From: Streptomyces lunaelactis
GTDB taxonomy: Bacteria > Actinomycetota > Actinomycetes > Streptomycetales > Streptomycetaceae
DNA length: 64,000 nucleotides
Direction of reading: 5' to 3'
Assembly: GCF_003054555.1 (NCBI RefSeq)
Contig: NZ_CP026304.1
Span: forward strand, 620,001-684,000
Both the position numbers and the translations under genes were made by a program. Below, one piece after another: positions 53,899 to 62,110 of the stretch (positions within the stretch are counted from its first letter, which is position 1; the number at the start of each line of letters is the position of its first letter). Under the pieces are notes generated by a model. It had not been told where the DNA came from. It did no database searches and worked only from the letters and a program-made list of their open reading frames with translations.

Positions 53899-56814
53899 TC
53901 ACCTTCCATGAGGAGCCTCCAGGGTGTCCGTGAGGCCGTCCCCGAGGGCCTCTGCCAATCCCGCTCTGTCGGTGCCCACCTTGCGGTAGACGGCGGAGAG
54001 CAGCCTGGTCACGGCCTGTTCGTCGAGGTGGAGGGCGGTGGCGACCATGGCCGCGTCGCGCCCCTGGGCGGTCAGGACGGCGGCGGTCCGCTCCCGGGCG
54101 GTGAGGGCGTCCGTCTCGATGGCGCGGAGCCGCCTCGGGCGGAGCCCCGCGGCGGCGAGCTCGTCGCGGGCGCTGTCCACGAGCCCGTCCGCGCCGCACT
54201 GCCCGGCCGCCTCGAGACCGCGGTACAGATGCTCGGCGGCCTCCTGCGGACGGCCGGTGCGGCGCAGGTGAGTGCCCAGGTCGACGACGGCGCGGGCCAG
54301 CTCGTACCCGGCGGGTGAGCGCTCCAGGTGGTACACGGCTTCCTCGAGGAAACCGGTGCGCTCGGTGCCGCCGGAGACCTCTGCGGCGACACGCAGTGCC
54401 TGGCCGATCGCCGATGCGGTGGCGTACCTGCGGGCGCGGTGCACGGCATCGAGTGCGATCTCCCGGGCCCGATCGGGGGCGTCGTGTGCCTCGGCGAGCG
54501 CGAGATGCAGCTGCCAGGGACACCAGGCGGGATTGCGCATTCCGCGCGGGTCGAGCCGCCGGCCCGCCGCCGCCAGTTCCACGGCCGCCTCCTTGGGACG
54601 GCCGCGGGCCAGCAGCAGCTCCCCGTACACGGTCTGGGAGTCGGGGAAGGTCACGGCCGCGGGGAACGGCTCTCCGAAATCGTGGTCCAGGGCGACCTGC
54701 ACCGCCTCGTCCAGGCGCCCCCGGGCGAGCAGGACCTCGACGAGGGTACCGAGGGCGTACCACTCGACGGGCGTTCGCGGCCCGACGCGTTCGGCAAGGC
54801 GCAGCCCGGCCCGTACAAAGTCCTCCGCCTCCGCCAGACGTCCGCGCCGGAAGCGGATGTAGGCGAGGAGCGTGTACGCGAACGAGAGATGGGCGCCGCG
54901 CCAGCCCTGGCGCTCGAACTCCGCGGTACCCGCGGCGAACAGCTCCTCGGCGCGGCCGGGCCGGTCCGCGTACAGGAAGGTGAGCGCGACCAGGACGGGT
55001 ACTTCGAAACCGCGGTCCTCGGCGGCCCAGCCGAGCCCGCCTTCGAGGGCGCGTTCGGCATGGCTCAGGGCGACGGCGGCCGGTTCGGCGCGCAGTGTGG
55101 CGTCCCAGGCGCGCAGCCCGATGATGTAGCGCTCGGTGAGGTCACGCCCGGTCAGCCGGTCGGCGAGCCGGGCCAGGCGCCGGGAGCGGGCCGGCGAGTC
55201 GGGCTCGTCGGCACGGAAGGCGTCCCACATGAACTTCTCGGCCTGCATCCGCAGCCGGGTGCGCGGGTCGGTGGTGAGGCGCGCCTCGCGGGCGAGGGTG
55301 TCGGAGGCCTCGCCGAGCCGGTCGCTGTGGGCGAGCACCTGGGAGAGGCGGTAGACGATGCCCTGGCGCAGGGCGGGGTCGGCGATCGGCTCCTCGAGGG
55401 CAGCGCGCAGATGGTTGACGGTGGTGGCGGGCTCGGTGAGGAGGGAGGCGCAGCCCAGTTCGAAGAGGACTGCGGCCCGGTCCTCGCAGGCCGGGGGTTC
55501 GCGCAGGGCACGGGCGAGATGGCGGCGGGCGGCGTCGGGGGCTCCGGCGCGCAGGGTCTCGCGGGCGGCCGCGCGCAGATGCTGGACGACCCAGGGGTCG
55601 CCCTCGGGGTGGGTCTCCATGAGGTGGCGGGCGGCGGCCGTGGAGCCGAGTCCGGCGTCCACGACGGACCAGGCGGCCTGTCCGTGCAGGGCCACGCGTA
55701 CGGCGTCGGGGATGGCGCGGTAGACGGCGGTGGCGATCAGCGGGTGGACGAATTCGAGGGTGTCCGAGCCGGTGAGAATGCGGGCGTCGCGCAGCCGGTC
55801 GGCGGCATCGGCGGCCTCTTCGGCGCCGAGGCCCGCGACGCTCGCGGCGAGCGCGGGCGGGATCTCGGTGCCGAGGACGGCGCCGGCCCAGGCGAGGCGG
55901 ACGGTGGAGCTGCCAAGGCGCTCCAGGCGGGCGACGAGTCCGCTGCCCTTGACGGCGGCGGCGAGGTCGCGCAGGAGATGCGCGCCGGCCTCGTTGGGCT
56001 CGAGTCCCCGGTCGCGGACCTTGGCGGTGAGTTCGATCGCCTCGAAGGGGTTGCCCGCGGTGACGGCCCAGCATTCGCGGCAGAACGCGTCGTCGGCGTG
56101 GTCGCCGAGCTGTTCCCGTACGAGCCGGCCGACGGCCGGGGCCGTGAGGGGTTCGAGGTCGATGGGGCGGTGTCCGGCCCGGCCGGGCAGCCCGCGGAAC
56201 TGCTGGGCGTGGTCCGGGAGTTCATCGGGCCGGTAGGCGACGACGAGCAGCATCGGGAGCTCTTCGGCCCGGGGCGCGAAGGCGGCGAGCCAGCTCAGCG
56301 ATTCCGGATCGGCCCAGTGCGCGTCGTCGAGGACCAGGACGAGCGGGGCGCGCTGGACGGCGAGATGGGTGAGGACCCAGTCGAGGCCGTCGCGCAGGCC
56401 CTGCGGGTCGGGCGGTGCGCCCGCCTCGGCGGTGCACAGGCCGAGTGCTGGGCCGACGATGGCGTACCAACTCCCCAGCTGCAGACGGAGTGCGGCGTCC
56501 GAGGAGCCCGCGAGCTGCGGCTGGATGAGCTGGCGGGCGACGTGGAAGGCGACGCGCTGTTCCTGGTCGCCGCCGCGCGCGGAGAGCACGGTGCAGCCCT
56601 TGGCGGCCGCGCGCCGGCGGACTTCTGCCAGCAGGGTCGTCTTGCCGAGGCCCGCGGGCCCGGCGAAGGCGAGCAGGGCGCCGCGCGGGCGCTCGGCGGG
56701 TTCGCTGTCGTCCGGGTTGAGTCCGGCCAGTTCGCACAACGCTTCGTCCGCGGCGGCCAGTTCGGCTTCGCGTTCGAGGAGCCGACGTCTGTTTCTGCCG
56801 GCGCGTCGCGTCAT
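53899..56814 (-). CDS. LuxR-type ATPase transcriptional regulator (AAA, TPR, C-terminal HTH)
   Basis: 971 aa from ATG 56814, following GGGGGTG. The P-loop GPAGLGKT is at 52-59, Walker B LVLVLDDAHW near 150, and a sensor-like LLVVAYRPDEL follows, forming a STAND/AAA_16 ATPase. Residues ~380-880 are a long array of TPR-like helices (RRGRLAEAEDFVRAGLRLAE). The last ~60 residues fit the LuxR HTH only loosely: DALTARERTAAVLTAQGRDA followed by MVATALHLDEQAVTRLLSAVYRKVG, where several recognition-helix positions differ from the family norm. It is a large pathway-type regulator, unlinked to an obvious target, with unknown signal. Confidence 0.87.
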   Translation of the reverse strand: MTRRAGRNRRRLLEREAELAAADEALCELAGLNPDDSEPAERPRGALLAFAGPAGLGKTTLLAEVRRRAAAKGCTVLSARGGDQEQRVAFHVARQLIQPQLAGSSDAALRLQLGSWYAIVGPALGLCTAEAGAPPDPQGLRDGLDWVLTHLAVQRAPLVLVLDDAHWADPESLSWLAAFAPRAEELPMLLVVAYRPDELPDHAQQFRGLPGRAGHRPIDLEPLTAPAVGRLVREQLGDHADDAFCRECWAVTAGNPFEAIELTAKVRDRGLEPNEAGAHLLRDLAAAVKGSGLVARLERLGSSTVRLAWAGAVLGTEIPPALAASVAGLGAEEAADAADRLRDARILTGSDTLEFVHPLIATAVYRAIPDAVRVALHGQAAWSVVDAGLGSTAAARHLMETHPEGDPWVVQHLRAAARETLRAGAPDAARRHLARALREPPACEDRAAVLFELGCASLLTEPATTVNHLRAALEEPIADPALRQGIVYRLSQVLAHSDRLGEASDTLAREARLTTDPRTRLRMQAEKFMWDAFRADEPDSPARSRRLARLADRLTGRDLTERYIIGLRAWDATLRAEPAAVALSHAERALEGGLGWAAEDRGFEVPVLVALTFLYADRPGRAEELFAAGTAEFERQGWRGAHLSFAYTLLAYIRFRRGRLAEAEDFVRAGLRLAERVGPRTPVEWYALGTLVEVLLARGRLDEAVQVALDHDFGEPFPAAVTFPDSQTVYGELLLARGRPKEAAVELAAAGRRLDPRGMRNPAWCPWQLHLALAEAHDAPDRAREIALDAVHRARRYATASAIGQALRVAAEVSGGTERTGFLEEAVYHLERSPAGYELARAVVDLGTHLRRTGRPQEAAEHLYRGLEAAGQCGADGLVDSARDELAAAGLRPRRLRAIETDALTARERTAAVLTAQGRDAAMVATALHLDEQAVTRLLSAVYRKVGTDRAGLAEALGDGLTDTLEAPHGR

Positions 56815-56950
56815 GGTGCACCCCCACGGCCGGGGCGTACGCCCGGCGTGCTGAGGCGGCACCGGGACATACGTCCTCGAGGCACCTCAGAGTACGCCCG
56901 CCGGGCCGCACGCGGACCTGTTCGGCTCAGGGGTTATTCGTAATGATTCG

Positions 56951-57298
56951 TCAGGCTGACGTCTGTGTCGTTTCGTGCCCGCCGGCGACGGTCCCGTTGA
57001 TCTTCTCTATGGCCTGGCGGGCGTGTTCACCGGGCGTGCGGGCGGTCAGGGACGACACGGAGGTCGGTGCGCCGTGCTGAGGCGCGGCCGCGGGCCTCGC
57101 GTGGGTCGCGGCGGCTCGCGTACGCAGCCGATGGCTGGCGGCCTCGTCCAGACTCACCGGGCGCCGCATCTGAGCGGCGAGGCGCCCGGCCTCCTGCCCC
57201 AGCGCCGCGATGTCCTCCCACTGCAGACGGAGCACCAGCCGGAGTTCGGCCTCGCCGTCCGGAAGGGCTTGGAGAGGAGGAATGGTGGGGTCGTTCAT
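56951..57298 (-). CDS. Small hypothetical protein
   Basis: 115 aa from ATG 57298, six bases after GAGGAT. It begins MNDPTIPPLQALPDGEAELR and contains a helical heptad-like stretch (LRLQWEDIAALGQEAGRLAAQ), then a low-complexity Ala/Thr region and IEKINGTVAGGHETT. There is no known domain. It lies downstream of the DUF397 gene on the same strand, a 156-bp gap away. It may act with the DUF397 protein, but nothing in the sequence shows this. Confidence 0.6.
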   Translation of the reverse strand: MNDPTIPPLQALPDGEAELRLVLRLQWEDIAALGQEAGRLAAQMRRPVSLDEAASHRLRTRAAATHARPAAAPQHGAPTSVSSLTARTPGEHARQAIEKINGTVAGGHETTQTSA

Positions 57299-57454
57299 GG
57301 GCTGATCCTCACGGTCTCGGAACGGAATTCTCGTGGGAACGCTGCGCACCACGGGTTCAGGGGTGCGCAGAGTGATACGCGAATCCGCCTCGACGTGTTC
57401 AAAGCCCGGCCGTTCGGACCCCGCGACCCCCTCTCCGTCGCGCCGCCGAGACCG

Positions 57455-57697
57455 TCAGGTGAGGTCGAACTCCCCGTCGCGGGCGTTCAGGACGAAGGCA
57501 CGCCACTCGGCCGGGCTGAAGATCAGCGACGGGCTCTCGGGCTTGCCGCCGTTGCGCATCGCGATGAAACCCTCCACAAAGGCGATCTGGACGTCTCCCG
57601 TTCCCTGACTGCTCGACTGCCAGTCAGCGTTGCTGAGGTCGAGTTCCGGCTTGTCCCAGCCCGAAAACATCTGCGTGGTGGTCAGGCTCTCGGCCAC
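57455..57697 (-). CDS. DUF397-family protein
   Basis: 80 aa from GTG 57697, seven bases after GGAGGAG. The DUF397 core is seen: WQSSSQGTGDVQIAFVEGFIAMRNG, PSLIFSPAEWRAFVLNARDGEFD. Such proteins usually pair with an adjacent XRE/helix-turn-helix regulator and a phosphatase- or kinase-type partner and modulate antibiotic and developmental switches. Here no XRE gene touches it, so it is an orphan or acts with a distant partner. Confidence 0.9.
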   Translation of the reverse strand: MAESLTTTQMFSGWDKPELDLSNADWQSSSQGTGDVQIAFVEGFIAMRNGGKPESPSLIFSPAEWRAFVLNARDGEFDLT

Positions 57698-57816
57698 GTC
57701 CCTGCTCCTCCCGGTTCGTCGTCCGGGCCTCAGACTAGCGATCGTCTCCGGTCACGGACAGGCCACGGAAGAAGGACCAGGGCCGGTCCGCGGCGTGCCA
57801 CCGTGCGGAGGACGGA

Positions 57817-58998
57817 TCAGGTGGTGGGCGGTTCGGCACCGACCAGCCACATGGAGAAGAACTGCGCACCGCCGCCGTAGGCATGGCCCAGTGCCTTGCG
57901 GGCTCCCTCCACCTGGTGTTCGCCCGCCTGGCCGCGCACCTGCAACGCCGCTTCGGCGAAGCGGATCATGCCGGAGGCCCCGATGGGGTTGGTGGACAGC
58001 ACCCCGCCCGACGGATTGACGGGCAGATCGCCGTCGAGTTCGGTGACGCCGGACTCGGTGAGCTTCCAGCCCTCCCCCTCGGCGGCGAATCCCAGGTTCT
58101 CCAGCCACATCGGTTCGTACCAGGAGAACGGGACGTACATCTCGACGGCGTCGATCTCACGGCGCGGGTCGGCGATCTGGGCCTGCCGGTAGACGTCGGC
58201 CGCGCAGTCCTTGCCGGCCTGCGGGGAGACGAAGTCCTTGCCCGCGAACATGGTGGGCTCGCTGCGCATCGCGCCGCCGTGCATCCACGCGGGCGGCTGC
58301 GGTGAACGGGCCGCGCCCGCACGGTCGGTGAGGATCATCGCGCACGCGCCGTCGGAGGACGGGCAGGTCTCGGAGTAGCGGATCGGGTCCCAGAGCATCG
58401 GGGACGCCTGGACCTTCTCCAGCGTGATGTCGTGCTCGTGAAGGTGCGCGTACGGATTCTTCAGCGCGTTGCGGCGGTCCTTGTACGCGACCAGCGAGCC
58501 GACCGTGTCGGGCGCGCCGGTGCGGCGCATGTACGCGCGTACATGCGGGGCGAAGAAGCCGCCCGCACCCGCCAGCAGCGGCTGCTGGAACGGGATCGGC
58601 AGCGACAGTCCCCACATGGCGTTGGACTCGGACTGCTTCTCGAAGGCGAGGGTGAGCACGGTGCGGTGCACGCGGGAGGCCACCAGGTTGGAGGCGACGA
58701 GCGCGGTGGAGCCGCCGACCGAGCCGGCGGTGTGGACGCGCAGCATCGGCTTGCCGACCGCGCCGAGCGCGTCGGCGAGATACAGCTCGGGCATCATCAG
58801 GCCCTCGAAGAAGTCGGGGGCTTTGCCGATCACGACGGCGTCGATGTCCGCCCAGGTCAGCTGCGCGTCCTCCAGGGCCCGCTGCGCCGCTTCGCGTACG
58901 AGACCGGCGATGGAGACGTCCCGGCGGGAGGCGACATGCTTGGTCTGGCCGATGCCGACGACGGCCACGCACTCTTTCGCGCTCGCAGCCTTGCTCAT
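57817..58998 (-). CDS. Thiolase-fold lipid-transfer-like protein (Ltp3-like), lacking the thiolase Cys
   Basis: 393 aa, ATG 58998, whose ATGA overlaps the stop of the upstream thiolase-like gene. Thiolase-fold features: VAVVGIGQTKHVASR at the start, a substrate-loop region LMMPELYLADALG, RYSETCPSSDGACAMILTD and the C-terminal NPSGGVLSTNPIGASGMIRF. The classical nucleophile segment reads HTAGSVGGSTAL with no cysteine, and the usual GHP is TNP, so ordinary thiolysis is unlikely. Thiolase-fold aldolases that work with DUF35 proteins in steroid side-chain degradation also depart from the classical thiolase site. The neighbours (a second such protein, a DUF35 protein, crotonase and FadD) match that setting, corresponding to Rv3523 (ltp3) by position. 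Confidence 0.85.
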   Translation of the reverse strand: MSKAASAKECVAVVGIGQTKHVASRRDVSIAGLVREAAQRALEDAQLTWADIDAVVIGKAPDFFEGLMMPELYLADALGAVGKPMLRVHTAGSVGGSTALVASNLVASRVHRTVLTLAFEKQSESNAMWGLSLPIPFQQPLLAGAGGFFAPHVRAYMRRTGAPDTVGSLVAYKDRRNALKNPYAHLHEHDITLEKVQASPMLWDPIRYSETCPSSDGACAMILTDRAGAARSPQPPAWMHGGAMRSEPTMFAGKDFVSPQAGKDCAADVYRQAQIADPRREIDAVEMYVPFSWYEPMWLENLGFAAEGEGWKLTESGVTELDGDLPVNPSGGVLSTNPIGASGMIRFAEAALQVRGQAGEHQVEGARKALGHAYGGGAQFFSMWLVGAEPPTT

Positions 58999-60047
58999 GA
59001 CTCTCCCTCGAGTACGGCGACCAGGTTCTGCTGGAGGCAGGGGCCGGAGGTGGCGTGGGCGAGCGCCCGGTCGGACTCGCCGCGGTGGATGCGGGCGGCG
59101 GCCTCGCCGAGGCGGATGAGGCCCGCGGCCATGACGGGGTTGGCGGCGAGCGCTCCGCCGGACGGGTTGACCCTCACGCTGTCGTTGAGGTTGAGGGATC
59201 GCCGCAGGACGACTTCCTGGGAGCTGAAGGGGGCGTGCAGTTCAGCGGTGTCGAGCGGCGCCTCGAAGGCTCCGGCGCGCCCGGCGGCGAGCCGGGTGGA
59301 GGGCGAGTCGGTGAGGTCACGGACGCCGAGGCTGTGCGGCTCTATGCGGTGGTCCATGCCGCGGATCCAGGCGGGGCGCTCGCACAGGTCGCGGGCGCGG
59401 TCCCCGGCGGCGAGGATCACGGCGGCCGCGCCGTCGCCGACGGGCGGGCAGTCGCCCCTCCGCAGCGGCCGCACGATGTACTCGCCCGACGGGATCGAAC
59501 CCTTCAGTTGAGCGTGCGGGTTGTCGGACGCGTCGGTGCGACTGCGGGCCGCGACGGCGGCCAGCGCCGGCTCGTCGGTCCCGCCCGCGTCGATCAGCGC
59601 CTGCGCCTGGAGCGCGGCGAGCGCGACCGAGTCGGGCCAGAGCGGAGCGACGTAGTACGGATCGAGCTGGCGGGTCAGCACATCGCGCACCTCGCCGGGC
59701 GAGGACTTGCCGTAGGCGTAGACGAGTGCGGTGTCGGCCTCGCCGGTGAGGATCTTCACCCAGGCCTCGTACAGCGCCCAGGCGCCGTCCATCTCCACAT
59801 GCGACTCGGAGATCGGCGGCCAGGCGCCCACACCGTCGAGGGCCATGGTGAAGGAGAAGGCACGGCCCGCGAGGTAGTCGGTGGATCCGGAGCAGGTGAA
59901 GCCGATGTCGCTGCTCCGCAGTCCGGTCTGCCGCAGTACGTCGTGCAGGACCGGCATCACCATCTCGACCTCGGAGAGCTCGTCGGAGCGCCGCAGAGTG
60001 TCCGTCTGCGCGAAGGCGACGATGGCCACGTCCCTGGCGTATCGCAT
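58995..60047 (-). CDS. Thiolase-fold lipid-transfer-like protein (Ltp4-like), lacking the thiolase Cys
   Basis: 350 aa, ATG 60047, overlapping the DUF35 gene's stop by one base (ATGA). It opens RDVAIVAFAQTDTLRRS and contains IGFTCSGSTDYLAGRAFSF, DTALVYAYGKSSPGEVRD, PPVGDGAAAVILAA and NPSGGALAANPVMAAGLIRL. The position of the nucleophilic Cys reads HVEMDGAWAL and the GHP motif reads ANP, so, as in its downstream neighbour, the normal thiolase residues are missing. Probably forms a hetero-complex with that neighbour and the DUF35 protein. The gene order parallels Rv3522 (ltp4) in the mycobacterial cholesterol cluster; function is inferred from that. Confidence 0.85.
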   Translation of the reverse strand: MRYARDVAIVAFAQTDTLRRSDELSEVEMVMPVLHDVLRQTGLRSSDIGFTCSGSTDYLAGRAFSFTMALDGVGAWPPISESHVEMDGAWALYEAWVKILTGEADTALVYAYGKSSPGEVRDVLTRQLDPYYVAPLWPDSVALAALQAQALIDAGGTDEPALAAVAARSRTDASDNPHAQLKGSIPSGEYIVRPLRRGDCPPVGDGAAAVILAAGDRARDLCERPAWIRGMDHRIEPHSLGVRDLTDSPSTRLAAGRAGAFEAPLDTAELHAPFSSQEVVLRRSLNLNDSVRVNPSGGALAANPVMAAGLIRLGEAAARIHRGESDRALAHATSGPCLQQNLVAVLEGES

Positions 60048-61006
60048 CAGAGCAGCTCCTTGTACAGGTCGTAGTCGGCGTCCGGCTCGCCCGTGGGCCG
60101 GTAGTGGTCGGGGTGGCGGCTTCCTTCGGTCCACACCGGCTCGACGCGCAGACCCATCCGTACCTGGTCGTACGGGATGCCGCCGATGCGGCCGTGCAGG
60201 GCGAGGTCCGCGCCGTCGAGGGCGATGTGCGCGTAGACATACGGCACGTCGATGTCGAGACCCCGGGCTTTGATGTTGACGATGCAGTACGTGGTCACTG
60301 TGCCGCGCGGTCCGACCTCGACCTGTTCGGCGGTGGCGACGCCGCAGGTGGGGCAGGCGCCGCGGGGCGGGACGTACACCTTCCGGCACGACGGGCAGCG
60401 CTCGCCGACGGTCCTGCGGCCGGCGAGGGCGTTGATGAAGCCGGTCTGCGCACGGCCGGGCGAGTAGGTGTAGTCCAGCCGGGCGGGGGTGACGATGCCG
60501 GTCACCGCGTCATCGAACTCTCCGCTGTGTCCTGTGACGTGGGCGGTCGGCTCGCTCTCGTGCGGCTCGAAGCAGGCGATGTCGGTGATGGCGCCGGTGC
60601 GTTCCTCTGCCCAGCGGATGCGGACGCGCATTGCGCTGCGTACGGATTCGGGGCCCGGGGCGTCGAGGACGTGGAGCAGCGAGGTGTCGGCTCCGTCGAG
60701 CCGCACCAGCACCCACGCGAAGGGCGTCGTGAGCGGCTGGTCGCGGCGCGGGTCGGGGTTCCAGGCCCAGGTGGTGACGGTCCCGGTGGCGCCGACCTCG
60801 ACCAGATCGCGGATCTCCTCGGCGGTGACGGGGTCGTACTCGACGGGCGGGACGAGGATCTTGCCGTCGCTGGTCCGAACACCGAGGACGGTGCGCTCGC
60901 GCAGTCCGGTGAGGAAGGCGGACTGGACGGGGCCGAGGGAGCGGGTGAAGGGGAACTCGACGACGAGCGGTGCGCGGAGGAGGTCTGGGGACGGGGTTGC
61001 TGACAT
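60047..61006 (-). CDS. Double DUF35/OB-fold zinc-ribbon protein partnering thiolase-fold enzymes
   Basis: 319 aa from ATG 61006, after AAAGGG. It contains two OB folds: the first (~15-165) lacks cysteines (LVPPVEYDPVTAEEI, GTVTTWAWNPDP), and the second (~185-300) has a rubredoxin-like zinc ribbon CPSCRKVYVPPRGACPTCG and GTVTTYCIVNIKARG. DUF35 proteins bind acyl-CoA and are obligate partners of thiolase-fold synthases or aldolases. The stop overlaps the start of the next thiolase-like gene by three bases, so the three are translationally coupled. Its place matches Rv3521 of M. tuberculosis. Confidence 0.9.
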   Translation of the reverse strand: MSATPSPDLLRAPLVVEFPFTRSLGPVQSAFLTGLRERTVLGVRTSDGKILVPPVEYDPVTAEEIRDLVEVGATGTVTTWAWNPDPRRDQPLTTPFAWVLVRLDGADTSLLHVLDAPGPESVRSAMRVRIRWAEERTGAITDIACFEPHESEPTAHVTGHSGEFDDAVTGIVTPARLDYTYSPGRAQTGFINALAGRRTVGERCPSCRKVYVPPRGACPTCGVATAEQVEVGPRGTVTTYCIVNIKARGLDIDVPYVYAHIALDGADLALHGRIGGIPYDQVRMGLRVEPVWTEGSRHPDHYRPTGEPDADYDLYKELL

Positions 61007-61058
61007 GGGGGCCCTTTCTTCTGGGGTGGGTGCGGGTGCGGGGTGCCCGGACCGCAAA

Positions 61059-61083
61059 CCTCAAGCCCCGCCGGCGATTGAGG
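61059..61083. repeat. Small inverted repeat CCTCAA/TTGAGG
   Basis: CCTCAAGCCCCGCCGGCGAT followed by TGAGG (61059-61083) is a short palindromic motif often seen in Streptomyces intergenic DNA. With the hairpin just beyond, it forms a compound terminator-like structure. Confidence 0.45.
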
Positions 61084-61092
61084 CGCGGGGGT

Positions 61093-61111
61093 CCGGGGGC
61101 AGCGCCCCCGG
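61093..61111 (-). terminator. Terminator of the crotonase gene
   Basis: Perfect 8-bp stem CCGGGGGC/GCCCCCGG with a 3-nt loop, 11 bases after the crotonase stop on the minus strand. It separates the crotonase transcript from the DUF35-thiolase operon, which then needs its own promoter or read-through. Confidence 0.65.
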
Positions 61112-61121
61112 TACGGGAAGC

Positions 61122-61931
61122 TCAGGCCCGGCGATACACCGGCGCCCTCTTCTCCGCGAAGGCCCTCGCCCCCTCCTTCGCATCCGCCGTGTCGAAGACC
61201 GGCCACCCCCGCTTCAGCTCAGCCGCCAGCCCCTCCGTCTCCGTCATCTCCGCCGTCTCGTACACCGACGCCTTCACCGCCTCGACGGCCAGCGGGCCGC
61301 ACGCGTTGATCTGCTCGGCGATGGCGAGGGCCTTCTCCAGCGCGGTGCCGTCCGGGACGACATGGCCGATGAGCCCGATCCCCTGCGCCTCCGATGCGCT
61401 GTACGGGCGGCCCGTGAGCAGCATTTCCAGGGCGTGTGTCCGCGGGATCTGGCGCTGCAGCCGTACCGTCGAGCCGCCGATCGGGAAGAGCCCGCGCTTG
61501 ACCTCGAAGAGTCCGAACGTGGCGCTCTCGCCCGCGACCCGGATGTCCGTGCCCTGGAGGATCTCGGTCCCGCCGGCGACGCAGTGGCCCTCGACGGCGG
61601 TGATCACCGGTTTCCGCGGGCGGTGGTGGCGCAGCATCGCCTTCCAGTGGAGGTCGGGGTCGGCCTTCATCCGGTCCCGGTACTGCTCTCCTTCCATCCC
61701 CTTGCCCGCGAGGGCCTTCAGGTCCATGCCGGCGCAGAAGGAGCCGCCTGCCCCCGTGAGCACAATGGAGCGGATCGCGTCGTCCTCGTCCGCCTCCAGC
61801 CAGCCGTCGTACAGCCCGACCAGCATCGGCAGCGAGAGCGCGTTCTTCGCCTCGGGCCTGTTCAAGGTGAGCACCAGCGTGGCGCCTTCGCGCTGCACAG
61901 TGAGGTGTTCGGTACCACCACGTTGTTCCAT
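61122..61931 (-). CDS. Enoyl-CoA hydratase/isomerase (crotonase), EchA19-like
   Basis: 269 aa from ATG 61931, after GGGAGG. Crotonase features: TLNRPEAKNALSLPML, the oxyanion-hole segment GAGGSFCAGMDLKALAG, and PVITAVEGHCVAGGTEILQGTDIRVAG. The position of the second oxyanion loop and FGLFEVKRGLFPIGG with a Glu give a hydratase-like active site. It hydrates enoyl-CoA in beta-oxidation-type degradation, in the cytosol. It is divergent from the acyl-CoA synthetase gene across a region with a KstR-type box, an arrangement like echA19/fadD19. Confidence 0.88.
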   Translation of the reverse strand: MEQRGGTEHLTVQREGATLVLTLNRPEAKNALSLPMLVGLYDGWLEADEDDAIRSIVLTGAGGSFCAGMDLKALAGKGMEGEQYRDRMKADPDLHWKAMLRHHRPRKPVITAVEGHCVAGGTEILQGTDIRVAGESATFGLFEVKRGLFPIGGSTVRLQRQIPRTHALEMLLTGRPYSASEAQGIGLIGHVVPDGTALEKALAIAEQINACGPLAVEAVKASVYETAEMTETEGLAAELKRGWPVFDTADAKEGARAFAEKRAPVYRRA

Positions 61932-61955
61932 GTGCGGGCCTCCCGTCTCAAGACC

Positions 61956-61969
61956 TAGAACAGGTTGCA
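61956..61969. promoter_or_regulatory. KstR-type operator candidate
   Basis: TAGAACAGGTTGCA fits the established KstR consensus TnnAACnnGTTnnA at all eight defined positions. It lies 25 bases upstream of the crotonase start and within the divergent crotonase/FadD promoter region. KstR is the TetR repressor of steroid catabolism in mycobacteria and relatives. No kstR gene is in the window. Confidence 0.6.
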
Positions 61970-61997
61970 GTAGGCGGGGGTTCAGTTCAATAGCTTT

Positions 61998-62008
61998 CTG
62001 ACAGTCAG
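61998..62008. promoter_or_regulatory. Second palindrome in the divergent crotonase/FadD promoter
   Basis: CTGACAGTCAG is a perfect 11-bp palindrome, followed by another CAGTCAG copy. It lies about 100 bases before the FadD start, in AT-richer DNA. It may be an operator for a TetR-type lipid regulator or part of a promoter. Confidence 0.4.
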
Positions 62009-62110
62009 TCAGATTTCTTCTGCGGCACCTCTTCCCAGTTGTGCCCACCGGCGCTGTAATGACGGCCGAGCCGGAGTTCGCCGGGATGTCGCCGGGCGTC
62101 AGGAGGAACG

